A stretch of DNA of 64,000 nucleotides. It comes from Rallus limicola (taxonomy: Eukaryota; Chordata; Aves; Gruiformes; Rallidae). Each line of letters begins with the position of its first letter. The first letter of the stretch is position 1. Positions 48,521 through 59,494 of the stretch are shown here, one piece after another. The notes beneath the pieces were generated by a model. That model was given only the letters and a program-made list of their open reading frames with translations. It searched no databases and was not told the origin of the DNA. The position numbers and the translations under genes are program-made. Location of the stretch: NCBI GenBank assembly GCA_022605955.1, contig JAKCOZ010000022.1, positions 1,674,001-1,738,000 on the forward strand, in the 5' to 3' direction.

Positions 48521-49249
48521 GGGCTGGACTGAAACAACAAACAAACAAGGAACATGCACGGCTTGGCTAGGCCAGCACATGGGAAACAGAGATAACCTGC
48601 TCCGAAAGCTGCATCCCAACGAGGCAGCGGCGCAGGGCAGGAGGGCGGCAGAGCTGCTGTGTGCTGGCTGGTGAGCAGGCAGCCCCAGCAGGTGCCAGCT
48701 CCCACCTCGGGGTGCTTCTCCTCCCCAGCACCCCGAGGTGTGAGCAGGAGCACCCAGCCACGCTCCAGCTGCTGGTTTTGCTGGCGTGGGATGGAGGGAG
48801 GTTAGGCTGGGCTGGAGAGTGCATTCTGTTCCCTCGCACCGCAGCCCTGCCTGCCAAGCGCACAAAGTGACAGTGGCAAAACTAAGGGCAGTAAATCATT
48901 AAGTTGCCACGGCTGCACTGTGAGACCCCATGCTGGAAGCTCCCAGGCACTTCAGTTTGCCTGCAAGCACAGGAGAGCTGGAGCCAGGGTGTCCGCACCC
49001 AGCTCAGCACCCTCTCCACTGCACAGAGACCCTCGTGCTCCGTCCTGGCAGTAGCAGCCACCCCACTCCTTGGGCTCATTACATTTTTCTAAACAGCCGG
49101 TCTTGCAAAGTGCAGTTTGGAGCAGAGTTTGCTGTGAAACTGGGACTGGGTTATTTCCACAGCCCTGATTCTTTGGAAATTGCTGAAGCAGGCGAGAGAA
49201 TAGTTCATGGTCCCCTCAAACGCACCCGACCTCCCCGGAGGAGCTGGCT
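48521..49249. other. Non-coding stretch inside the longest open frame
   Basis: The 377-codon plus-strand frame at 48930-50063 begins here and continues through the MIR. It shows no domain, coiled coil or signal peptide, so it is not called a gene. A modest A+T-rich segment lies at about 49078-49200. Confidence 0.6.
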
Positions 49250-49350
49250 GAGTTCGTGGTTTGAGCAGGAGAAGACTTGTGCTTTATTCCCAGCTCTGCC
49301 ACTGACTCACTGGGTGGCTTTGAGTGAATCACTTCCCTCCATGTGTGTTT
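49250..49350 (+). mobile_element. MIR-type SINE
   Basis: GTGGTTTGAGCAGGAG, ATTCCCAGCTCTGCCACTGA, CTCACTGGGTGGCTTTGAG and GAATCACTTCCCTCC follow the order of the MIR core and its flanks in plus orientation. MIRs are old amniote-wide SINEs and are rare and decayed in birds. Confidence 0.75.
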
Positions 49351-50615
49351 TTGGCTGGGGCAGCTGCTGCTCCCCAGGCAGCACATGGACATACCTGGCT
49401 GTCTGCAGGATGGGCAGCAAGGGTGGAGAAGGTCAGCTCTCCTCCATCAGGACCAGTCTCTGCCCTGAGGATGGGGTCATACCCATGACCAGGCACAGGG
49501 TAGAGTGGGCTGACATCCCAAGCTCTACCCAGCCTGTTCCCTGCAAGCAGCGTAGGGACAGCACCATCTGTGCTACCCAGGTGGTTGCCACAGGGGAGAG
49601 AGCCCTGGGCTCCCTCTGCCACCTTCACATCTTTGGAGCCTGCCTTTGCTTTGGGCAGCCTCACATCCTCCAGCCACAGGGCTTCCATCCTCCCTCACAG
49701 TGTCATGTGCCTGGTTGGAAAGATCCATGTCAGGCACAGCAGCCATGTCCCCAGGGTTTCAGTTTTTTTGGGAAAAAGAGATTTGTAGCTAGAAATAAAA
49801 TTTCAAATGCTGTGGACCATCATGATGACTCAGCACTGTTAGTGCTGTGCAATCTGTTCATCTTCCTGGCTTGCATTAGTACAGGCACACCCCAGTCAGG
49901 GGGTTGCACCCTTAGACCTGTGAGGTGTTGCTCCTGTGCCCATCATGGCACTGGGCTGGGCAGCTGCAGCCTTCAGGCATTTGGGGTCGGGATCATCAGG
50001 GTCCCAGCAGAGTTTCTGGCAGAGCGACCTCTGGGATGTTACCAGGGTGTGAAGCGCAGGTAAGAAATGCAGAAACCGGTGGAGAATGTGGATGGGTGTC
50101 CCAGGCCAGACATCACGGGGAGGTCAGGAGGTGCAGTAGGTAGCACTGTGGTTGGCTGGAGGACAAGGGTCAGGCCATGAACACAAATCCCCCTGATTAT
50201 ATTGGCTCTCATTTCCTTCCATGGAGCATTACCCAAGGGACATGGTACTCTGCATTTTACCAAAGAGAAAATTGAGTGAGCAGCAAGCCAGAGGTCTGCA
50301 ATGGTGTGAACTCGGAGAGCAAGCTTGCAGCACCCTGCTCAGCACCTCTGCCACGCACACCTTCCACAAGGACACCGTTCCCCTCTGTAGGGCCTGTGGG
50401 GGCCCCAGGCATGCAGCCACGTGTCAGCCCCTCCACAGCACAGGGTAACAGCCACAGAGTCAGAGAGAGCAAACATACACACATTGGAACAAAAGTATCT
50501 TCTGCAGGTAATGTGGGTCCCAGAGAAGAAACAGGACGGGGAGGGACCTGCCAAAGCAAAGGCATAGTGGTTCCCAGCAGCCAGCTTCATCCCCAGGGCT
50601 GCAGAGGTTTGTGAT

Positions 50616-50665
50616 CAGCTCTCCTCTGCCACAGACTCCGGTGTGGCCCTGAGCATGTCAGTTCC
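50616..50665 (+). mobile_element. Possible MIR fragment
   Basis: CTCCTCTGCCACAGACTCCG followed by GTGTGGCCCTGAGCATGTCA resembles the MIR core with small gaps. It is short, so chance cannot be excluded. Confidence 0.4.
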
Positions 50666-51009
50666 AGTCCCCATGAGGGATGCTCCTGCGGACCACAGCT
50701 GCCAAGCTCTCTGCTGGCAAGTCTGCGGGCATTTCCTTGCACAGCTGGGTCACGGCAAAGCAAGATTAAGGCAAGAGGGCTTCTCCCAGGGCTCCACAGG
50801 ACTCCCCGGTACCTCCAGCAGATCTTCTCCTGAAGCCTGAATAATTTGTTCTCCTCCACTTGCCACCTAGCTCCAGACAAGGCATGGCTGCGTGTGTATT
50901 GGGCGGCTAGTGCTGCCTGCCTGCAGCCGGCTCCGGGCAGGGGAAGAGCACCCTCTGCCGCTGCTGCACACCCAGCACCCAGCTCCCAGCCTGGGAAACC
51001 AAACACCAA
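50666..51009. other. Non-coding stretch
   Basis: No gene, RNA or repeat family was recognised. Confidence 0.55.
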
Positions 51010-51285
51010 GGCCCCGGCTTGTCACCGGTTTAATAGGCACAGCAAAAGGAAGTTTATAAATCCGGTTCGCTTCTCTAAATGGATTTGCATTTGGCATCTC
51101 TTCCAACACGGGCAATGAAAACAGACTTTGATATCATATGCTATCATTTTGCTAATAAAAACAGACCACAATTGCCAAATACATCTGAGCGTCTTAAAAG
51201 CGCTCTTTGAATTAAAGAGACATTGCCAAATTTAAAGTGCATGTCCTTAGTTTAGAAACTAGACTGCATTAATTAGACACTAGCA
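51010..51285. promoter_or_regulatory. A+T-rich island with octamer and small hairpin
   Basis: Contains GGTTTAATAGG, GTTTATAAATCC, the canonical octamer ATTTGCAT (51083-51090), TTTGATATCATATGC, TTTTGCTAATAAAAAC, CTCTTT-GAATT-AAAGAG (51203-51219) and GCATTAATTAGAC. It is a non-repetitive block sharply bounded by G+C-rich DNA. It is a strong enhancer candidate by composition. Confidence 0.42.
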
Positions 51286-51417
51286 TAGCAGCAGAGATGA
51301 AGGATGCAGGCTGAGTACTCCCAGTGTGTTCCTACACAGCCCTGTATGCACATACAGCTGCTTGCAGACATACGTGCCTGGCCTCTGCTTTACTTCTTCA
51401 GCAGTAGCATCCCCGGG

Positions 51418-51645
51418 TGTAGAGCGGACATCCCGGGCCCGCTCCCTCACACACACCTGCCTGGGAGAGCTGTGCTCCCACAGGAACCGTGAAGGCAGCA
51501 GTGCAGGAAGCCGCAGCAGCGCGGCAGGCTCCCGGCAGCCAGCGCAGGCCGCAGCTGGCCGTGCGCGGAGCAGTGTACCTCGCCAGGAGCCAGGCCTCGC
51601 TGCCATTCTCCCACGGCTGTGCGGCCTTCCGGGCTGCTCCCACCT
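51418..51645. other. CpG-rich cluster, weak island candidate
   Basis: About 19 CpG occur in about 225 bp (for example CCGTGCGCGG). It lies about 130 bp beyond the A+T-rich island at 51010-51285. No start signal or recognised exon is present. Confidence 0.4.
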
Positions 51646-52389
51646 GCAGGAAAACCTGGTGGGGTGAGATCACCTCAGGGATCAGTCGGCTGCTGATGCG
51701 AGTCCACAGAATGGAACCGAGAGCCCTTGGTTTTGAATCAGACGGGACCTGCACTTGAGTGGGAGCCAGCAGCTTTCCAACCCCGTAGCATCTCTTTCCA
51801 GCCTGGCTGCCTGCAGCAAGACACACATGAACGAGAGCAGCCCTCAGGCTGCTCTAGCCTTCACCAGCTGCCTGGTCCAGTGTTCAGCATGCTGGCAGGG
51901 TTGTTGATTAGAGTATAGAGCCCTTGCTTTTGGGGGAGAATGGGAGAATAGTAGCTGGGATGGTTACAAAGCCTGTCCCTGCAGATTTCTGTCTCTGACT
52001 CACTGGTTGATGCTGGCTAACAATACAGAGAGTTATCAAAAAAGCAGTTGTCGAAAGGGATGAGTCTGATTGTTCTTGTCCCTGACTGCCTAAACCTGTC
52101 TGCATACCTTCACGCCATGTTGACACAGTCCCCAAGGCTTGGAAAGGTTCCCGGTTCCCAAAAGTCAGCAGTTCAGAGAGCTGCTCTGAGGAGACCCAGC
52201 CTCCACTCAGCATGCAGGAGAATGCAAGGGGGACTATCACTCCTGCTGGCCATGTCCCCTAGGGAGATGGGACCTCTGTGCCAGCTTCCCTCTGGAGATG
52301 TTTAACTCTGCACCCTAGGACTCCTAATCTCATCTCCTCACAGAGGGGCCTAAAGTTGAGCGGTGTATCTTCCCCTTCCTCGCCCATAG

Positions 52390-52620
52390 GGCAAAGCTGG
52401 TCAGGAATTTTCTATCACTAATTTTCCTAAAGGAAAATCCACTTGTGCCCGGCCGTGTTTCTCAGCTCCATGACCTTTAAGACTGTCTGTCTGCTGGGAA
52501 AGCAGGAAACAAACAGATTTGTTTGGTTCAGTTTGATCCGACTCGAAAATATTTTTGGTTGTGGTCCTGATCCAAAGTGTTTCATCTCAGATCAGTTCCA
52601 CATTAATCTGTAATTCCCTG
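52390..52620. promoter_or_regulatory. A+T-rich island
   Basis: Includes TTTTCTATCACTAATTTTCC, AACAAACAGATTTGTTTGG (containing the inverted pair AACAAA and TTTGTT), CGAAAATATTTTTGG and CATTAATCTGTAATTCC. It is non-repetitive. Enhancer role inferred. Confidence 0.35.
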
Positions 52621-53943
52621 GCAGCCGGCGCTGCCAGCAGCACTGTAGCTGGGATGCTGCTCCCTCCTTGGGGCCCGACCCTACTCCAGAGCAGATTTCT
52701 GTGGCTGCTCCAACCAGCCCAGGCCAGGTGTGCCATGGGGGTCTCACGCAGCTCAGCGGGAGCACTTTTCAGAGGTTGTGCCTCCCTGTGTGAGTGCAGG
52801 CCTGTGACAGTCTTCCTCACCCTTGTCCCCGAACAGCTCAGCGTCCGTGTCTGCGCGCTGGCTGAGAGTGTGGCCGGCAAAGCATCAGACAGGCCTTCAC
52901 GGCTCAGCAGGATGCTCCTCTGAAGCATCCCCTCACTGTTTTCTCTGCAACTTCTATTGGCTTCTCCTCTCTGGGACCAGCCCATTTCATTCCAGCATTT
53001 GCCCCATTACCACCTTTCTTTCCCCAACACTGTACCCGCCCCACACAGACAGACAAAAACCCCTTTGCTGACTCTTGCTGTTGAGCCGGTCTCATCAGGG
53101 TAAGTCAGTTCATGATTGGGGACAAGGAGATGTGGGGGTGGAAGCCAGCGCTGCCAGTAGCAAAGCAAGGACATTGTGTCTGGGACAGCAGCAAACAGGG
53201 GCTGCACACAATGACTGACTGTGTGTGGTTGTCCCATGCCAGCTCCCCTGTGCAAGGCAGGGGCTCTCCCAGTGCAGGAGGTGTTGATGGAGCCATGGGC
53301 CTGTGTGGAGGCCTGCCCCACAGTTGTGCCTGAGACAGAGCAGGGTTGCTGTGACCAGGAGAGTGGCCTCATGCAGGCAGAGAGCTCAGCCAAGATGGCT
53401 GGGTCAGGTCCTGACATAGCATGTTTTGTCCGGACATCAAAACATCCCAGCCAGCCCCAGTGGCTTTATTGGGAAGGTAGGAAGCAGCATCTCTGTGAAC
53501 TTCTGTCCCATTAATTAGAGTCTCCTTCCTCTACCTCTCACAGAGAGCGTGCAGATGATGAAGGAGCCAGACAGTGCATGTCCTCAGATGGGAGGGAGCA
53601 AAAGGCATCCTGAAGCTGAGGCCAAATGTTTGGATGCTTGAGATTGTGCTCTGTGGCCCCTAGGCACATCTTTGCTGTCTCATTTGTTTCTAAAGCGTTC
53701 CTGGGTCTCCTGGACACCTCTTGCAGAGGGGCACAAGGCACACTGCTACATGCTCAATTGATCACTTGAGTACCCAGTCCCCTGAGCTCATTTCCTGGTA
53801 AAAGACTCACTTCACTTCTCCTCTGACTCTCAGTACTCCTGGCAGCCACACCAGGGGAAAGACACCTCACAGGAACAGATCCCATGTCCCATCACACCTC
53901 CATACAGGTACATCCTCTGTTGTGGACAGGTGATTGTTACTTC
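52621..53943. other. Non-coding stretch
   Basis: No gene, RNA or repeat family was recognised. Confidence 0.6.
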
Positions 53944-54005
53944 ACAGAACCACAGAAGGGTTGAGGCTGGAAGGAACCTCTGAAGGTCACCTTGTCCAAA
54001 CCCCT
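53944..54005 (-). mobile_element. CR1 LINE, very short 3'-end fragment
   Basis: On the plus strand CACAGAACCACAGAAGGGTT, GAGGCTGGAAGGAACCTCTG, AAGGTCACCTTGTCCAAACC is the reverse complement of the CR1 3' end. Only about 60 bp remain. It lies just before the start of the plus-strand frame at 53992. Confidence 0.92.
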
Positions 54006-57000
54006 TGAGATGGGTGCTTGGGAGGAGGGAGAGGACACAGTTCTAGGGCAAGGCTATTCTCAGGTACCCACAGGCAACCACCACAAGACTCTGCTGACAC
54101 ACTCAGAAGTGACCACACTACTGCTGCTTAGCACATTGCTGCTGGCTGCCATCCACGGCCGTGTGGGTGCTGCAAACAGTGGAAACTGCACAGAGAGCTG
54201 CAGCCATGAGCTGGCTGCAGAAACAGCTGCACAACGGCAGTGCATGGAGCAGGGACTTGTGCTAGGAGCTGCACAAGGAAGGGACAACAGACAGCGTTGT
54301 GTAGCCATCCGTGGCAGCATATCTGCTTTCTTGGATTCAGAGTACCAGGAAGGCTGCAGGAGGGATGTGAAGGATGGAGCAGAAGAGCAACAGGTGAATA
54401 CAGAAGGTGGGAGAGGAACTGGGAGAAAGGCACTCTGACTGGCTGTGACAGACAAGGAGCTGGAAAGTGTATTCTTGGTAATCTAAAAATAAGGTCTTTC
54501 AGTTCTTCATCTTTGCCACCTCCAAGGGTCTCAGTGCTGAAGACAGAAGCATGAGATAGTCCAGAGAGACAGTAACTGTGCCTAAACTGCAGGACCCAGG
54601 AACACCTTTCAGCACCAGTATGTGGTGGGAATGAAGTCACGTCACAGCTCCACAGCAGCAGGGTAACACGTTCATCCCCCCCACTCGCAAGCCAAAGGCA
54701 GCAGGAGCTGAGCAGTCAGCACGCTGGACTCGACACCGTAAGCAGCGATACATGCTGCCTTCAGCAAGACCTCAAGGTGCTGCACAGACATTTGCAGAGC
54801 ATCAAGAACATGGGGATGATGTGCTGGGGAGCTGTGCCAACTCACCTCCTCCAGACTCGGTGGAGGTCACAGCCTGCCCAGTCCCTCATGGTTTCTTTAT
54901 TTTGGCTCCCTTTTAATTTTTTTGCAGTTCTTTGTCTAGAAGCACCTTTACTGCTCTCAGCAGTTGTTGTTCTTCCTAACTCAACTGTAGCTTACTTTGT
55001 TTTGTTCTGTTTATCTTCCCAAGGGCACTTTGCCTGGTTTTCCTTATCTCCACTGTTCTTCTTAAAGAGCCTTGAATCACACCAGAGCAGCTACTCAGCT
55101 CACCGTTTTTGTGGTTCCTATGTTGCTTATGCTATCCATCGCTCACACCCGCTGCAGACTGTTTGACCTGCCCTCTCCCTCACTGAGTTCTGTGGGAAGG
55201 AAAGCTGAACACACAGTCTGGAAGGGAACTGTGACATGATCTAATCCTGCAGATTAGGCACAATTTATTGATGTAGGGTGAAGAACCAAAGAACTGTGTG
55301 GCAGGGGAAGGCTGTCCTCCAACTTTTACTTTACTGCCACAAACAAAAAATCCCAGGTAGCCAGGAAAGCTGAGCAGACTAAAAATTACTTGGGTCACCT
55401 CTCCCAGCATCTCTATCCTCCTGCTAGTTGGAGTCCAGTGGGAAGGACCTGTCTCAGAGCAAGCCCACCCCACCAGGGGCAGCACACCTCAGGCCGCTCT
55501 GCTCTGCTGTGAATCATTCTGAAAGACTCCAGCACCTAGGAAAACAACTGGTCTCACTCCTCTGTCCCCACCATGTTCAGTGGGGCTTGCTTGCTCTCTG
55601 TTGGAAAAATCCCAAGACCAAAATCAAGCATTTCTTAACCCAGTCTTCTCCTCTGGTTACCTGTGCATTCCTTAGCAAAGTTCTTTTAAACCCTGGTGCA
55701 GCAGGATCTGCAGTTTCAGGCCAGCTGCTGCAGATCAGCATCTGTCAGCTGGTTCCAGTGGCACAGAACTAGTTTCCACCAACAAAAGATCCTGTCCAGG
55801 AACCAGGAAGCATTGTTCTCATTACCTCTGCAATGCTTTTGGTTGCAAGCTATCCCATGGGGAATGGTGGAGCTGGCTGTTTCAGCCTGGTTTCAAATAG
55901 AAAAAAAAAATAACTTAAGCAATCACACCATTTGTGTTTGTTCATCCATCCCCAACAGCCTGGGAACCCATCGGCAAGTTTCACCCAAATCTGGAGGAGG
56001 GGTCAGGAAGTTAATGGTCTGACTCGATTTGTGACATGAGGTCCCTGCTTCCTTCCACTTGCATAGGAAGAACCCCCACAAAGCTGCTGTGAGAGCTCAG
56101 CTTCTATCAGACACCAGGAAACAGTACACAGAGCTTCCCCAAATGCCCTCCTCGTGCAGAAGCTTTAGGTGGGTCTCACACTTCCCAGGACACCACAGGA
56201 TCCAGCACAGAAGCCAGAGCCCTGGGGTTTCTCCGAGCTGACTGCTCAGACTTGCTGCTTCTGGTTTTGCACCGGGGCCGCCACCACCATACAAAGACAG
56301 GGATTCCATGTTGAGAAACAGAATGAACAAGAACACCAGCACCTCATAGAAAGAAGCACCCCTCACCTTGAAAGACCAGCACCCAAAAATGCCAGGCAAC
56401 ATCAACTAGGCAATGATTTTCTCACCCTTCCAGGCAGGTTTGAAAGGCAACAGCATCTTCTTCTCCAGGCTTTACCAAACACTCAGAACAAAATCAAGGG
56501 GAAACAGTTGATGCCAGTGACTGATGTGTCCATTACAGTGCTTGAGCTGTTCATAGGAAGAAGCACAAAAATAATACAAGTTCACTGTTTATCTAACACT
56601 GGCCAAGGGCAAAGTCAACAAACAGCCTTGGGATCTCTCAGGAGACACAGAGCTGACAGACCCAGCCTGCCCTAAATGGACATGGGATGCATTGACTTTG
56701 GCAGTGCTGACTGCTGCATGCTGTCATGTCAATAAACATCCCCACACAGATATCTGAAGGAGGTGAATGGTCGTGAGACATGGAGGGGAACAGTGTTTGC
56801 TATAAAATGGGAGAGAAAAAAATCAGACTTATTATTAATAACACTTTGCTCTGTGATATGCCCATGAATAAGGAGAAGTAGGAGTGCTGCTGGAGGAAGC
56901 TGTCCAAGATACTACCCTGAAGGCACAGGCACCACTGTGCACAGCAAACAGGGTGATGGTGATGACGGTGTGATCCCACCACCCTCACTGCTGCTTCCCT

Positions 57001-57489
57001 GTGCACAGCCAGGAACACCTTTACCTCACCACACAGCGTGGACCTCTCTGGTTACTCCTCTCCCAGAACACGGTACTGCATGGAGGGGGACACAGCTCTA
57101 TGCCAGGCTGTGGCTGGAGAGCTACCCTGAGGTAGGGTTCCTCCTAGCCCACATCTCATATCCAGGCCCTTTCCCAAGCCATCAGCCCCACTACATTAGG
57201 CTGTGACAGTAGCTTACACGTGGTTCCTGGTGATGCTGTAACCATGGGAAATCCACAAGCAGGGAACTATGGCTCACAGTGCAAATTTCAATCGCTGCAA
57301 TGTGACTAGTCTAACACAATCCATTCAGCTGCTTCCTTTGAGAAGGGATGCTTGTTTCCAACATCTTCAGGGTAAGAGGGCTGCTTGAAATAGAACCAAG
57401 AAGCAAAGGAGCAACCCAGGCAGCTGAGAAAAGCCGTCAGCCCTGAAACACACATCACAGCATAAAACAGACAACAGCCTGAGAAGGTC
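54006..57489. other. Non-coding stretch
   Basis: Frames up to 170 codons lack domains. A phrase at about 55218-55250 ('tctggaagggaactgtgac') weakly recalls a CR1 3' end but was not called. A lone TATAAAAT at 56801-56808 lacks other promoter signs. Confidence 0.55.
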
Positions 57490-57760
57490 CCTCTGAACAG
57501 CAGTGGGGCCCTCCAGCATATCAACTGTTTGCCCCCAATCTGGTATCATCCACAAGAGTGTGTACTCTAAGCCATTAATAAAGACACTAAACATTACTGG
57601 TCCCAGAGTCAAAAAAGTACTGAGTATCTCTGGCTTTTGCATCTCCTTTGCTTCTAGGTTCTCTGCCCCAAGCAAGCAGCAAACTCCACTTTCCTTAGCC
57701 TTCCCTTTGCTGCTGGCATACTTAAAAAGAGGTTCTTCCTGGTGACTTTCACATCTGCTG
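57490..57760 (-). mobile_element. Diverged internal CR1/LINE fragment
   Basis: On the plus strand CAATCTGGTATCATCCACAA, GCCATTAATAAAGACACTAA, ACATTACTGGTCCCAGAG, then TTTCCTTAGCCTTCCCTTTG and GCATACTTAAAAAGAGGTTC match phrases I know from reversed internal CR1-type LINE sequence of birds and reptiles. The 3' end is absent and divergence is high, so the boundaries are approximate. Confidence 0.65.
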
Positions 57761-59480
57761 GCTCCTGCGCAGGAGTTCCCTCTTCAGCTCCTCCCAGAAG
57801 CATCACTCTTACACCAAGGAAGCTGGTCCCTGTCCAAGATGCTGCTATTTCAGTGGATCCAGGATGCAAAGGAAGGCAAAGCCACAGCCCAGTCTATCCA
57901 GGGGGAATCAAAGGTAGAATTCCACCCTTCCCAAAACATCCAAGCTGCACATATGGTACAGAACCATTTTAAGTGCAACAATGCCCCCTGCCTGTCTTCA
58001 TCCCAGTGCTCTCTTCCTACTCCTTTGAATTTTCTGGCTGCCCATCAGTTGATTTAGATCTGTCCTTTGACTCATACGACAGCTAGGACATGCAGCTCCA
58101 GGTTTAGGGGAGATGGGACTTTTCAGGACTGGATTCTGCTTTAACATGGTGTAGAACAAAGGTGGCTTCACTGAAGTCTCTGCTGCTCGGCCTGAACCAT
58201 GGCTTGGTCATTGACAAGCCAGGTCACCTTCAGAGGCCCACATGCTCAGAGGCTTCAAGAAACTCAGCTCCTTCTTTTCTTTTCAGTTTCATAATCCAAA
58301 CTAGCAACTTCATCCTGCCTCTCCTTTCAATTGCTTCACCTTTTCCAAACTCCCATAGAACTTGAGGCAGGATATTGCCCAGATGTTCCCACTGACCTCC
58401 CTAGGGTGCTCTGCATCTTCTTGGTCTCCAGGGGTAGGAATTTGTCTTCAATTCGCTGTTTTCTCCAGGTGGAGGGAACAAGCAAAGATGGAGGAGAAGC
58501 AGGTCAGGGTGCCAAAGAAGTCTTGCTGAGATAGAAAGGAACAGACGTTTGTGGCACAAGGTGATATGCTCTGAAGCTTTGAAAAGACGGAATCAAAACT
58601 CAGTAGCCTTGGTGACTATTAAGCTATCATTGAATCAGCTCTGAGGCAAAACCTGAGCACCCTTGGCTGTAGAGGAAACTGCTGCGACTCCACAGAGCAG
58701 GGCAGGAGAGCTGCCAGAAGTACTGTCTGGAGAGACAAAGGGCTGGGGTAGGATCGCAGACATCCCTGACGCAGAGGAAACCGGGTACTGGGAACCTGGA
58801 ACAAGGGGCTGAGCAGCACAGCAAGGGAAGAGTTTGGGGAGATGAGTCACAGGCTGAAGGCAAACACAGGCACAGGCTATCACGCGGTACCCAGTCACTG
58901 CGTGTCAGCGCTACAGTCCATGTGCATTCGCTTAGTCCATGCAAATAAGGTCATTCCAGCCAGCTCAGTGCGGTTCTGTCGCGTTGGCTAACTTGAATTG
59001 ACTTGCATGTGCCATGGATTAAGGGTGTGCACACAGATGCCCCCCACCGTCAGCCCATGTACAGCAGCATATTCCTCCATGATAACTTGTCCGGTCTGTC
59101 CGTGCCTTTGGCTTCCTAAAAGCTTCATCAGTGGGATGGGGAAGCCTCAAGAAAAATCACCTGGGGTATGGTAAGATAGCTAAGGAGGTCCCACAAACCA
59201 GCCAGCCAGCGGGGTTATGCGCAAGCGCAGTGAGGACCCATCCCACGCCATTCCTGCCTTCCATCTTGGGCGTGCCTCCTCCAGGACCACAGCCTCCCAT
59301 CTTCCTCTCCTAGACTGGAGCCTACTGGGCTCGGAGATGGCTGCTTGACAGAACTGCCTCGTTAGGAGGTTTCGCAACAAGCTCCCTGTGACTGTATTAA
59401 GCGGCCTGCATCATCTGTTTTGACTTTGCTGGGTTTGTCTGTGTTCAATATATTTCTCGCAAGGGTCCCGGCTCAGCCCT
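57761..59480. other. Non-coding stretch
   Basis: No gene, RNA or confident repeat was recognised. The LINE at 57490-57760 may extend to the right in a form too diverged to call. Confidence 0.55.
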
Positions 59481-59494
59481 CATTGACGTCAATG
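59481..59494. promoter_or_regulatory. Perfect 14-bp palindrome containing consensus CRE
   Basis: CATTGACGTCAATG is its own reverse complement and contains TGACGTCA, the full CREB/ATF site. The flanks (GCTCAGCCCT before, GGAGTCGGTCC after) resemble an old amniote interspersed repeat that carries TTGACTTCAATGGG, so the site could have arisen from repeat DNA by a single base change. Confidence 0.4.

Noticed and set aside
50245..50300. GCATTTTACCAAAGAGAAA phrase resembling a reversed MIR tail
   Set aside because: Short and in opposite orientation to the nearby MIR-like core at 50616; not enough to call.
55218..55250. CR1-like 'ggaagggaactgtgac' phrase
   Set aside because: Too short and diverged, with no second CR1 phrase nearby.
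56801..56808. TATAAAAT on the plus strand
   Set aside because: No CpG content, initiator, upstream motif cluster or downstream exon signs; expected by chance in 64 kb.
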